Shown here: positions 24,950-33,253 of the stretch, one piece after another
Numbering within the stretch: the stretch's first letter is position 1
How the letters are laid out: each line of letters begins with the position of its first letter
Assembly: GCF_049860565.1 (NCBI RefSeq)
Contig: NZ_CP172056.1
Coordinates: 3,348,001 to 3,412,000 of the forward strand
Direction of reading: 5' to 3'
Source: Desulfitobacterium_A nosdiversum
Lineage (GTDB): Bacteria > Bacillota > Desulfitobacteriia > Desulfitobacteriales > Desulfitobacteriaceae
Length of the DNA stretch: 64,000 nt
Translations under genes and position numbers: made by a program
The notes under the pieces: model-generated
What the model was told of the DNA's origin: nothing
The model's database searches: none
What the model saw: the letters and a program-made list of their open reading frames with translations, nothing else

Positions 24950-25807
24950 ATGGATCGAATTTATAATGTACGGGGCGGTAGAGGCGGCGATGCTTCCTTA
25001 CTGGTTGGCGTCCAAAAAACTGCTCTCATTGATTGCGGTATGGCTTATTGTGCCTCTGATCTTATAAAGAATATAAAAAAAGTACTCGGCACGCGAAGCT
25101 TGGATTACGTCTTTGTCAGCCATTCTCATTATGACCACATTGGCGGTATTCCCTACTTAAAATGCGAATGGCCAAGCCTGATCGTATGCGGTTCAGAATA
25201 TGATCAGCGTATCTTAAGACGTTCAACTGCATTAAAAACCATTCGTGAACTAAGTCGTGAAGCTTCGAAGATTTATGCTGAAGGTTTATTTGACGATTAT
25301 AATGACGATTTATTAAAAATAGATTCAGCAGTCTATGACGGAGATATTCTTGATTTAGGGAATTTAACGATTCAAGTTGTTGAAACCCCAGGACATACCC
25401 AAGGTACTTTGTCCTTTTTCGTTAACCGTCAAATCCTTTTTGCCAGTGAATCTACTGGAACGTTTAACTCTTCTGGACTGATAATCCCTACTTTTATAGT
25501 CAGCTATTCACAATCCATTGAATCTATCAAAAAATGCCAAGCCCTTAATCCCAAATTCATTTATTCTCCTCATTACGGTCTGATCAATCCAGGTGAAACT
25601 CTTAATTTTTGGCAAAAAAGCCTTGAGGCCGCTGAAAGAAGCCGCTATTTTGTCTTGCATTATCACGATTTAGGCTATAGTGAAGAAGAACTCTTGTTGG
25701 AATACGAAAAAGTCTTCCGTGACGAAGAAACAAGAACAGAGCAACCGTTCAACGCTTTTCGTATTAATACCCGAAGCATGATCAGAGCACTATTAGGCAG
25801 ATCATAA
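24950..25807 (+). CDS. MBL-fold metallo-hydrolase
   Basis: A 285-residue metallo-beta-lactamase-fold protein with the metal motif SHSHYDHIGG near residue 60, ETPGHTQG near 145 and SPHYG near 205 as further ligands. It resembles glyoxalase II/flavoprotein-like hydrolases, but the substrate is unknown. The ribosome site is weak (AGAAAGTGA). It lies 31 bp before the radical SAM gene and in the same direction, so the two are probably one operon. Confidence 0.82.
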   Translation: MDRIYNVRGGRGGDASLLVGVQKTALIDCGMAYCASDLIKNIKKVLGTRSLDYVFVSHSHYDHIGGIPYLKCEWPSLIVCGSEYDQRILRRSTALKTIRELSREASKIYAEGLFDDYNDDLLKIDSAVYDGDILDLGNLTIQVVETPGHTQGTLSFFVNRQILFASESTGTFNSSGLIIPTFIVSYSQSIESIKKCQALNPKFIYSPHYGLINPGETLNFWQKSLEAAERSRYFVLHYHDLGYSEEELLLEYEKVFRDEETRTEQPFNAFRINTRSMIRALLGRS

Positions 25808-25838
25808 ATAACTTAATAGATAAGGAGTCAATAGATGT

Positions 25839-26714
25839 ATGTTTTATGAGGGCTCAATTTATCGACCACCAAGCGAGGCATCAAGCCTGATTCTCCAAGT
25901 TACAGTGGGGTGCAAACATAATCAATGTACCTTTTGCAGCATGTATATGGGCAAGCCCTACCGTCAGAAAACACGCGAAGAAATTATGGACATTATCGAA
26001 GAAGGCATAGCTTTATACCCCTTAGCTGAACGAATCTTTCTTGCCGACGGAGATGCCCTTGCCTTAGATACCCAACTTTTAGTAGATATTCTTAAAGAGC
26101 TTTATAGACGCTTTCATCAACTTAAACGAGTGGGTATTTATGGCGGACCCTTAGACATTTTAGCTAAATCCCCCGAAGAGTTAAACCTGCTAAAACAACA
26201 TGGCTTAAATATTGTCTACTTGGGTATCGAAAGTGGAAGCGCGAAAATTCTCTCACAAATTAAAAAAGGCGTTACCCCGCAGGAAATGATCATAGCCGGG
26301 CAACGCATAGCAGCAAGTGGTATTCTCTTATCTTGTACTGTTATCTCAGGAATCGGCGGAAAGGAAGATTCCACTGAACATGCTTTAGAAACAGCAAAAG
26401 TGGTCAGTGCCATCGATCCGCATTATTTAGGGACTTTAACGTTAATGCTCGAACCCAAAGCCCCGCTGCTCCGTCAGGTAAAGGCGGGTAATTTCCAACT
26501 GCTTAATCCGTGGGAAATTCTTCAAGAGTTAGAGCTGATGATCCAAAATCTTAATGTCACAAACTGCATCTACCGAAGCAATCATGCTTCAAATTATCTT
26601 ATGCTCAAAGCCCATCTTCCGGAAGATAAACAAACTTTGCTTGCAACTTTAGCCAATGTAATTGAGCAAAACCGTTCTGAACTCTTAAGACCAGAAACGT
26701 GGCGGGGATTATAA
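25839..26714 (+). CDS. Radical SAM protein with CX4CX2C cluster motif
   Basis: A 291-residue radical SAM enzyme. The [4Fe-4S] site GCKHNQCTFCSMY near residue 28 has four residues between the first two cysteines instead of three, a pattern I associate with an uncharacterised Elp3/B12-radical-like subgroup whose members read GCxHNxCxFC. The FLADGDALAL segment and GIESGSAKIL are typical of the radical SAM barrel. AAGGAG lies 12 nt upstream of the ATG. It follows an MBL hydrolase in an apparent operon. The reaction is unknown. Confidence 0.85.
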   Translation: MFYEGSIYRPPSEASSLILQVTVGCKHNQCTFCSMYMGKPYRQKTREEIMDIIEEGIALYPLAERIFLADGDALALDTQLLVDILKELYRRFHQLKRVGIYGGPLDILAKSPEELNLLKQHGLNIVYLGIESGSAKILSQIKKGVTPQEMIIAGQRIAASGILLSCTVISGIGGKEDSTEHALETAKVVSAIDPHYLGTLTLMLEPKAPLLRQVKAGNFQLLNPWEILQELELMIQNLNVTNCIYRSNHASNYLMLKAHLPEDKQTLLATLANVIEQNRSELLRPETWRGL

Positions 26715-26727
26715 CAGATCGCTTAAC

Positions 26728-27255
26728 TCAATTCAATATTCCATCCTTTAGTCTATCCGTTATATTATAGAGAATTTCATCAACAACCTCATCAATGCTG
26801 CTTTTTGTTGTATCGATAGTAAGATCTGCCTTATCGTAAATTGGCTGTCTAGATAACAAAAGTCTTTCATTTTCATCGCGTCCTGCTTTTAAAAGAGGCC
26901 TCTCACTGGAGCCGCCGATTCTCTCAAGTATCGTATCAATATCGGCGTATAAACTAATGATATAACCCATCTGCGAGAGCATCTCCCAGTTATCAGGACT
27001 TAAGGGGGTTCCTCCACCGGTTGAAATCACACATCCATCTCGCTCTAGCAGACGTTTAACCAATACTATTTCTTCAGAGCGGAAACGAGTTTCCCCATGT
27101 CTTCTGAAGATTTCAGGTATACTCATCCCACTGATTTCTTCAATCGCTGCATCCGTATCGATGAAATCCCAGTTCAAGTGTTTAGCTAACCTTCTCCCCA
27201 CTGTCGTTTTTCCTGTTCCCATAAAACCTACGAGTACTATATTTCGAATCTTCAT
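26728..27255 (-). CDS. aroK: Shikimate kinase
   Basis: A 175-residue shikimate kinase, phosphorylating shikimate in the chorismate pathway. It has the Walker A loop GFMGTGKTTVG at the N terminus, DTDAAIEE and FRRHGETRFRSEE for shikimate binding, STGGGTPLSP, and ERPLLKAGRDENERLLLSRQPIY as the lid. GAGGGG is 8 nt before the ATG. A leader with a terminator (27283-27317) separates it from its promoter, so it seems to be attenuated. A DAHP synthase gene, first step of the same pathway, is only 630 bp away in the same orientation but in a different transcription unit. Confidence 0.95.
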   Translation of the reverse strand: MKIRNIVLVGFMGTGKTTVGRRLAKHLNWDFIDTDAAIEEISGMSIPEIFRRHGETRFRSEEIVLVKRLLERDGCVISTGGGTPLSPDNWEMLSQMGYIISLYADIDTILERIGGSSERPLLKAGRDENERLLLSRQPIYDKADLTIDTTKSSIDEVVDEILYNITDRLKDGILN

Positions 27256-27282
27256 TCGTATTAACCCCTCTCCACTTTCACA

Positions 27283-27375
27283 AACAAAAAACTTCCCATC
27301 CCTTTTGGGACGAGAAGCTGCTCTCGTTCTTCCGATACCTTTTTCTCAAGGCAAACCCCGTCCAAGCGTATGAAC
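27283..27375 (-). promoter_or_regulatory. Leader attenuator upstream of aroK
   Basis: On the minus strand CTTCTCGTCCC (27317-27307) and GGGATGGGAAG (27302-27292) form a terminator followed by TTTTTTGTTTG. The upstream GAACGAGAG (27329-27321) can instead pair with the same CTTCTCGTCC segment, giving a mutually exclusive antiterminator. A further GCCTT/AAGG stem lies earlier. No leader peptide with an ATG start and no known riboswitch class was seen. Confidence 0.65.
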
Positions 27376-27383
27376 TTTTATGT

Positions 27384-27412
27384 ATTATATAATAACTAAT
27401 TTATAAATTCAA
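27384..27412 (-). promoter_or_regulatory. Promoter of the aroK leader
   Basis: TTGAAT (27412-27407) and TATAAT (27389-27384) on the minus strand with a 17-bp spacer. Confidence 0.7.
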
Positions 27413-27595
27413 CTAATATCCTTTAAGCTTATTTAACAGAATTTACGAACAGAATTTCTCATAAAAAAGTAAGTGATAGATTCAATAGAACTATAAATAA
27501 AATTGATTATCTGAAAATTGTAAATCTTCTTTTTCTCCCTTATAATCATAGAGTAAGTATTTTACATGATACTTTCAGAGAAAGGAAGGATTAAA

Positions 27596-27874
27596 ATGGC
27601 TGAGATTTTAAAAGGCACTCAAAAATTTTATATTGGAGATTCGGAGGATAATTATTCAGCTGAAATAACCTTCTCAAATGTCGGCAATAAGGTTATTTCG
27701 ATTGACCGCACTTATGTCTCCGATGAGTTAAGAGGACAACGGATTGCTCAGGAGCTCGTTCAAAAAGTTATTGATTTTGCTCGGGAAGAGGATTTGAAAA
27801 TTATCCCTACATGTTCCTATGCAAAAACATTCTTTGAAAAAAACCCCGCTGATCAAGATGTTCTTAATAAATAG
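27596..27874 (+). CDS. GNAT-like N-acetyltransferase (YjdJ/Acetyltransf_CG type)
   Basis: A 92-residue minimal GNAT-fold protein. VSDELRGQRIAQELVQKVIDFA is the acetyl-CoA pyrophosphate-binding region with the RGQRIA loop, and CSYAKTFFEKNP matches the C-terminal motif of this compact family. ATG 27596 has AAAGGAAGG upstream and is preferred over 27566. It is monocistronic and converges on the DAHP synthase gene. The acceptor is unknown. Confidence 0.82.
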   Translation: MAEILKGTQKFYIGDSEDNYSAEITFSNVGNKVISIDRTYVSDELRGQRIAQELVQKVIDFAREEDLKIIPTCSYAKTFFEKNPADQDVLNK

Positions 27875-27888
27875 ATTAGCCTAAATGA

Positions 27889-28917
27889 TTATTTATTTTC
27901 GGCAATAGAATATATCAACCGTTCTGTGTCTTCCCATCCCAGGCAGGCATCGGTAATGGATTTGCCGTAAATATTTTCTCCAATTCCTTGGTTGCCCTCA
28001 ATGAGATAACTTTCAATCATTAAGCCCTTAACAAGTTGATGAAGCTTTGAGTCATATTTTCTGCTCATCATCACTTCTCGGGAAATCCGAGGCTGCTCAT
28101 AAAATTGCTTCATTGAGTTGGCATGGTTACAATCAACAATAATAGCCGGCTTTTTAAGATCTTGCTTTTCGTATTCTTTCGCAAGACTAATTAAATTTTC
28201 GTAATGATAATTGGGAATATTTCTGCCGTTACGGTCGATTGCACCTCTTAATACAGCGTGCGTATACGAATTTCCCGTAGATTCTACTTCCCAGCCGTTA
28301 TAAATATATGAGTGAGCATGCTGGGCTGCATAAATGGAATTTAACATCACCGACAAGTCACCGCTTGTCGGATTTTTCATACCTACAGGCGTATCCACAC
28401 CACTGACGGTGAGACGATGTTGTTGATTTTCAACCGAACGGGCACCAATAGCAATATAGCCTAAAACATCCTCAAGGTAACTGTAATTATTGGGATAAAG
28501 CATTTCGTCAGCTGCCGGCATATGTGATTCTGATAATGCTCTAATATGCATTCTGCGAATTGCTTTAATTCCCTCACGTATGTCAGGTTCTTTTTCAGGA
28601 TCTGGTTGGTGGACCATTCCCTTATACCCTTCCCCTGTCGTTCGTGGTTTATTGGTATAGATTCGAGGGATAATAAGAATTTCACGTTTAACCTTTTCTT
28701 GAATTTCCGCTAGTTTTGAAATGTATTCGCAAACTGAATCTTCATGATCGGCAGAACACGGTCCAATAATCAGAAGAAAACGATCATCTTTGTTATCAAA
28801 AACGTCTCTGATCTCCTGATCCCTTTTTTCTTTAATCTCCTTAAGATGAGTTGGTAAAGGAATATTTATTAAAACCTCCTCAGCTGTTGGTACCTTTTGT
28901 ACAAATTTCATACCCAT
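27889..28917 (-). CDS. 3-deoxy-7-phosphoheptulonate (DAHP) synthase, type I alpha (AroF/G/H-like)
   Basis: A 342-residue DAHP synthase, condensing PEP with erythrose 4-phosphate as the first step of aromatic amino acid synthesis. Family motifs include IIGPCSADH, NKPRTTGEGYKGM, PVGMKNPTSGD, and IVDCNHANSMKQ with metal ligands near the C terminus. Length matches the E. coli-type feedback-inhibited isoenzymes. AGAGGG lies 8 nt before the ATG. Which end product controls it cannot be read with certainty. Confidence 0.94.
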   Translation of the reverse strand: MGMKFVQKVPTAEEVLINIPLPTHLKEIKEKRDQEIRDVFDNKDDRFLLIIGPCSADHEDSVCEYISKLAEIQEKVKREILIIPRIYTNKPRTTGEGYKGMVHQPDPEKEPDIREGIKAIRRMHIRALSESHMPAADEMLYPNNYSYLEDVLGYIAIGARSVENQQHRLTVSGVDTPVGMKNPTSGDLSVMLNSIYAAQHAHSYIYNGWEVESTGNSYTHAVLRGAIDRNGRNIPNYHYENLISLAKEYEKQDLKKPAIIVDCNHANSMKQFYEQPRISREVMMSRKYDSKLHQLVKGLMIESYLIEGNQGIGENIYGKSITDACLGWEDTERLIYSIAENK

Positions 28918-29043
28918 TGCATGTCCCTCTTAACTTTCATTATATTTTTACGGTTTACTTTCCAAATAAAAGTATTATTATAATTAAACCAGACTTTCCG
29001 TACTTGTCAAGGATGAAAAATGTTGTATTTTAGGGTAAAAGTT

Positions 29044-29071
29044 AAGGCATTGTCTTTCATGACAATGCCTT
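29044..29071. terminator. Hairpin between divergently placed units
   Basis: Perfect 11-bp arms AAGGCATTGTC (29044-29054) and GACAATGCCTT (29061-29071) just after the acyltransferase gene ending at 29082. T tracts are short on both sides. Confidence 0.65.
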
Positions 29072-29081
29072 TTGATTACGC

Positions 29082-29969
29082 CTAGTCAAAAGCTAATCCT
29101 AAATAACCTTGTTCCTCAACTAAAATGATACCCTCTCTGTCGTTCTGCGGTCGAACCATTCCAAACGCACGGACCTCTCCACCCAAGAGTTGTCCTCTAA
29201 AAGCAGGGGTACGAATAATATATTTTTGCGCTGGGAATAACTCCGCAATCTTATATAGACTACTTATTAGGAATTCCTCCGGTAATAAGATTTCCTTAAC
29301 AATGACCTCATCCGGGTTTATTCTTTCAATTACCCCACAACCTTTGGTATTTTCCAAGTCGATGGCATATATATCTGCTCCCGACAATTGGGATAATTTT
29401 TTCTGATAATCAATTTCTTTATCTGCATAGGCAATATGAAGAGAGCCCTTAAGCTGCTGGTTCCGCCTCTGATTATAATCGTTCGAGGAAATTGAGAAAA
29501 TTTTAGGCAGGCATTCATCGATTCCGTTCCAGGTCTCAATTTCTTCACGGGTTAAAAGCAATTCACGAAGGTAAAAGCCTTCATGATAGCTGCGTTTATG
29601 GTAAAAATCAAAAAGCGATTTACCGGCAGGAACAAGAATAGAAAAAGTAATATTATTAAGTCCCAAGTATTCATGACTGTAATCCATGAGCTGAGTGGCT
29701 AACCCTAAGCTTTGTCTCTGGGGATCAGTTGCAATGGCATAAAGCATAGCTGCAGGAAATATTTGTTGATCTGGAGTAACGACCTGGATCGGAATCATCG
29801 TCAGCATAGCTGAGATTTCTCCTTCATAAAGCAAGACCATTGTCTCTGCTTCTTTATATCTATTGTCATAATAGAAATCAATATAACGATCTTCATCCCC
29901 AAAACAACGTTTCCAAATCTCTTTCTGACGTTCAACTTCACCTTTCAGGGCAAGCCTGACTTTATTCAT
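29082..29969 (-). CDS. GNAT family acetyltransferase
   Basis: A 295-residue GNAT protein. The central motif A is AIATDPQRQSLGLATQLMDY near residue 90, with a longer C-terminal domain of the kind seen in Eis-like proteins. ATG 29969 is chosen because GGGGGA lies 8 nt upstream; the longer frame would overlap the previous gene. It follows a DUF2156 gene by 26 bp. The two form a pair I associate with many Clostridia. The substrate is unknown. Confidence 0.82.
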   Translation of the reverse strand: MNKVRLALKGEVERQKEIWKRCFGDEDRYIDFYYDNRYKEAETMVLLYEGEISAMLTMIPIQVVTPDQQIFPAAMLYAIATDPQRQSLGLATQLMDYSHEYLGLNNITFSILVPAGKSLFDFYHKRSYHEGFYLRELLLTREEIETWNGIDECLPKIFSISSNDYNQRRNQQLKGSLHIAYADKEIDYQKKLSQLSGADIYAIDLENTKGCGVIERINPDEVIVKEILLPEEFLISSLYKIAELFPAQKYIIRTPAFRGQLLGGEVRAFGMVRPQNDREGIILVEEQGYLGLAFD

Positions 29970-29995
29970 CCCAAAATTCCCCCTGTACCAAAACC

Positions 29996-30901
29996 TTAAC
30001 ACCATTCTGCTTTATATTTTTCTTCCATTAAATCAGGATGATAGGATAACTTCGCCTTTCTTAATCCCTCATAGCCCATATCCTCTTCACGGTTGACATA
30101 AACAATTTCGGAATGTGTTTTTTGAATCCATTCAGCAAATTCACGATTGATCATCTGATAAGTCCCCTGAATTTCGCTATAAGCCTTTTCAACGTGGATA
30201 TCATATGTATCTGAATTAAGTTTTTCGCCCATGGTAAATGCGACAACACGATCATCGATACGAAGAAGGCCACCTTCAAGACCCAATGCTTTATAATTTG
30301 CAAAACAGCGACGGACAGCACAGAGTTCATCCATAATCTGGTCATCATCACCCTTAAACATATTGGCTTTACACCATGCCACATTCATTTCCCAGCATTC
30401 TCCCATATTCTCAGAAGAAATCAATTCAAAGCTCCAATTTTTTTGATTTTCTTTAAATCGATTGATATGATTGCGCTTAGAGTGAAGCTTATTTCCGGAA
30501 AGGCTGACAAGCTTATCCAGCCGGTAAAGATAATCAAAATTATCCCGCATGGCCCGATATTCGAAATGATCAGGATATAAGCTTTTTAAAACTTCCATGT
30601 TCTCCGGTGACACACCCATAAGGACAAATTTATGGTCACATTCCATGGCATCCTGTTTCATTGTTTCAATGACGGGTTTTAGATCACCCGAACCTGCAGG
30701 ATAAAAATAATATTTACCTTCTTGTTCTATATCTCCTTTAACAATAAAATAATCATTTACTCTAGCCACCTGGTAGTTAAATATTTTCGACCATGCAAAA
30801 ATATTGGTAAAATTTTGGTGACAACCCCGAAAATCGGCAGTTGCCAGAAAGGGCTCTACCCAAGTTTTGTCTTGAAGCGTAAGTTCTTTAAAGCCGATCA
30901 T
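29996..30901 (-). CDS. DUF2156 protein (phosphatidylglycerol lysyltransferase C-terminal-like)
   Basis: A 301-residue soluble protein with a double GNAT-like fold as in the catalytic half of MprF-type lipid aminoacyl-transferases. The segments KLHSKRNHINRFKE, FTMGEKLNSDTYDIHVEKA and INREFAEWI are typical. ATG 30901 (third possible start) has AAGGTGG at good spacing and avoids overlap with the gene ending at 30903. No membrane part is present, so a direct lipid-modifying role is uncertain. Confidence 0.8.
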   Translation of the reverse strand: MIGFKELTLQDKTWVEPFLATADFRGCHQNFTNIFAWSKIFNYQVARVNDYFIVKGDIEQEGKYYFYPAGSGDLKPVIETMKQDAMECDHKFVLMGVSPENMEVLKSLYPDHFEYRAMRDNFDYLYRLDKLVSLSGNKLHSKRNHINRFKENQKNWSFELISSENMGECWEMNVAWCKANMFKGDDDQIMDELCAVRRCFANYKALGLEGGLLRIDDRVVAFTMGEKLNSDTYDIHVEKAYSEIQGTYQMINREFAEWIQKTHSEIVYVNREEDMGYEGLRKAKLSYHPDLMEEKYKAEWC

Positions 30902-30902
30902 T

Positions 30903-31511
30903 CTATCCATCCACCTTATTTAAATAATCCACGATTAATTCGCCAGAAATATAGACATTTTCTATGGCAGAATTCCCCTGATGAATCCTCACCGTTATAA
31001 AAACCTCATTGTTCCTGGAAGTCAGAACTTTATTCCAATCTTTTTCCGCTTTAATTGCTAAGTTCTCCGGCAAATAGTATCGGTTAAAGGGAATCACAAA
31101 AAAAACCTTTCCCGGTATCGGATTCAAATTATCCGTATCTAATTCCATTGGGGAACCAAACGTGTTTTGAATATAAGCAATTTTTGTTTTAAAATACGCA
31201 GGGTTATTTGGCCGGTTAAAGCTAATGCCCGAAACTTTAGCATAACCATCCGCAGCATTTTCAAGCGCAACATAAATCGTTTTGCCAGAACGGTACTGTC
31301 GTATATCCTCGACTGGAATCGAGCGTTCTTCAAGGTTGATACTGATATAACGCCCCATAAAAGGATCGTAAGGGTCAACGGGGGCAGCCTTAAACTTGAA
31401 CTGTTGTCCTTCTTGCAAAGTGATCTGATGTGATTTAATCATGTATAGCGGAACAGCTAACTGAAGGATTACCATAAGAATTAAAAGCGAAATTTTTAAT
31501 GTTCTCTTCAT
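30903..31511 (-). CDS. GDYXXLXY-domain protein
   Basis: A 202-residue protein with one N-terminal membrane span (LKISLLILMVILQLAVPLYMI) and an exterior domain with PVDPYDPFMGRYISINLE, which corresponds to the GDYXXLXY motif in diverged form. Its ATG overlaps the stop of the DUF2157 gene (ATGA). These two families are commonly paired (known from family context). Function is unknown; a cell-envelope role is likely. Confidence 0.82.
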   Translation of the reverse strand: MKRTLKISLLILMVILQLAVPLYMIKSHQITLQEGQQFKFKAAPVDPYDPFMGRYISINLEERSIPVEDIRQYRSGKTIYVALENAADGYAKVSGISFNRPNNPAYFKTKIAYIQNTFGSPMELDTDNLNPIPGKVFFVIPFNRYYLPENLAIKAEKDWNKVLTSRNNEVFITVRIHQGNSAIENVYISGELIVDYLNKVDG

Positions 31512-32836
31512 CGTAATCCACCTCTCTGCCGTCTAACCATTATGATATTTGCCAGCAAGAAGCCTGATCCAACTAGGATAAAAGCAATCCCCTTTTCAAG
31601 AAAGCCTAAATCGCTATCAAAGAAGCGCAAAACGATCAGCACTGCGATAATGAGCAAACCGCCGTTTGCAAGCCCAAGGTGCTGTCTCTTTAAACCTTGT
31701 GTCACAACCACAATTCCTAAGATCAAAAGATAAGCATCGAAAATCAAATCAGAAACCCTAGTCCATTGAAATGAGGCTAGTAAAAAGCCGATAATGGCTA
31801 TCATCGGTAACGCTGCAAAAATAAGATCTATCCATTCCCGCTCTTTTATGATTGTCATTAGTTTTCTTGAGATTACATAGGCTGCACCTCCCAATAAAAC
31901 AGCAGCAACAACATAGTCCTGAAATGCATTTGTCGTATTTATCCAATAACTATGTCCGAAATATTTCCAGCCCACTCTAGACCAAATAAACTGATAGGTA
32001 AGTACAAAAGAAAGGATCAAGGAGCCCAATGTCCCTATGAACAATAAAGGGTTTTGCCAGGAAATTTCCTTTTCGTGAAATATCGTTCGCCCCAGTAAAA
32101 TACAAAGAGCAAAATAGCTGCTATAAGCGATTATCCATAATCCGGGAAATTGATGTTCAAAAACAATACCTAGAGATAGACAAAGACTTAATCCCAGCGC
32201 CCATAATAAGAACAGGGTAGAGTGTGCAGCACGCTCATGTTTAAATTTATTTAAAAAGTATCCCATAATAATCAAAAGGAGGAACCAATAGAAAAAGGTA
32301 TACCCCTCTTCACCGCGTGTTAAGCCCGCCCATGCCACTATTCCAACAACATAGAAAACTGCAGGTAAAGTTACCTTTAAAAGATATACTATGGGTATGC
32401 AAAGAAGCATCCAGGTTAGTACGAATTGAGGCGCATCCCCTGGAAGATGATAAGTTTGACTGATCAGGGAAATCGAGGCTCCAACAGCTATAAAAAGAAA
32501 TGCACCTGCCCCTTCTCTCCAGGCGAGTGATTCTTTATCCCGTACTATAACCCAACCTACAAGAAGCTGCCCTAAAATAAGAGGGATTAACGATAGAATT
32601 GTTCTTACCGGAATTGATAAATTCTCCCAGTTTTTTGCAAATACAAGAATAATGCCGCTGCTAATAAGTACAGCACCTAAAGTGCCAAAAATTGCTAATG
32701 CAAGCCTAAGTCGATTTGTTTCTTCAACCGGACCGTAATACTGTTGAATCTTTGCGGCGTTCTCTTCTGTAATAACGTTCTTCGAAACCCATTGAGGCAG
32801 TTCTCTATAAAGCCATTGGATATTCCGGTCTCTCAT
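31508..32836 (-). CDS. DUF2157-domain polytopic membrane protein
   Basis: A 442-residue protein. The N-terminal soluble part (LPQWVSKNVITEENAAKIQQ) is the start of the DUF2157 domain, followed by about 12 membrane spans. ATG 32836 has AGGGAGGG 4 nt upstream and is preferred over 32857. It heads a minus-strand group with the GDYXXLXY, DUF2156 and GNAT genes, all nearly touching. Function is unknown. Confidence 0.82.
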   Translation of the reverse strand: MRDRNIQWLYRELPQWVSKNVITEENAAKIQQYYGPVEETNRLRLALAIFGTLGAVLISSGIILVFAKNWENLSIPVRTILSLIPLILGQLLVGWVIVRDKESLAWREGAGAFLFIAVGASISLISQTYHLPGDAPQFVLTWMLLCIPIVYLLKVTLPAVFYVVGIVAWAGLTRGEEGYTFFYWFLLLIIMGYFLNKFKHERAAHSTLFLLWALGLSLCLSLGIVFEHQFPGLWIIAYSSYFALCILLGRTIFHEKEISWQNPLLFIGTLGSLILSFVLTYQFIWSRVGWKYFGHSYWINTTNAFQDYVVAAVLLGGAAYVISRKLMTIIKEREWIDLIFAALPMIAIIGFLLASFQWTRVSDLIFDAYLLILGIVVVTQGLKRQHLGLANGGLLIIAVLIVLRFFDSDLGFLEKGIAFILVGSGFLLANIIMVRRQRGGLR

Positions 32837-33187
32837 AAAACCCTCCCTATAGATCATCTCGAAACACGTTGAAACACTTATTAAATTAGTTGCAGTAATA
32901 AATTATATCACATTTCACGAATAGATAATAATCGCTTCATATCATTATTCTCAAACATTCCTATATTAATAATATCGTGGCAAAAAAAACTTACCAGCAG
33001 GTAAATCCTCCTGAATCAGTTTAAAGATTTTATCAATACACCTAAACATACCTTATGGTCTTAGCTGTTTAACGCTTTATTCTTTCATTTCAGGGTATTT
33101 AAGTCATATAAATTATAATTTTTTGATTAAAAAGTATGTACTAATTACTCAATGTGTTCTACAATAATGACATCGGCCATTGATAAT

Positions 33188-33224
33188 ACATATTAAGTAT
33201 TAATCATTACATATTGAGTATTAA
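33188..33224 (+). promoter_or_regulatory. Tandem operator repeats before pckA
   Basis: ACATATTAAGTATTAA (33188-33203) and ACATATTGAGTATTAA (33209-33224) are direct repeats with a 21-bp period; the first contains the palindrome ATTAA-N3-TTAAT. The remainder of the 417-bp gap 32837-33253 is AT-rich promoter sequence without a gene. Confidence 0.6.
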
Positions 33225-33253
33225 GTTCTAAGAAAGAAGGAGCAGAATCTTAT

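Noticed and set aside
33140..33203. CprK/FNR dehalobox before pckA
   Set aside because: The dyad spacer is 3 bp (ATTAA-N3-TTAAT), not the 4 bp expected, and no Crp/Fnr gene is nearby.
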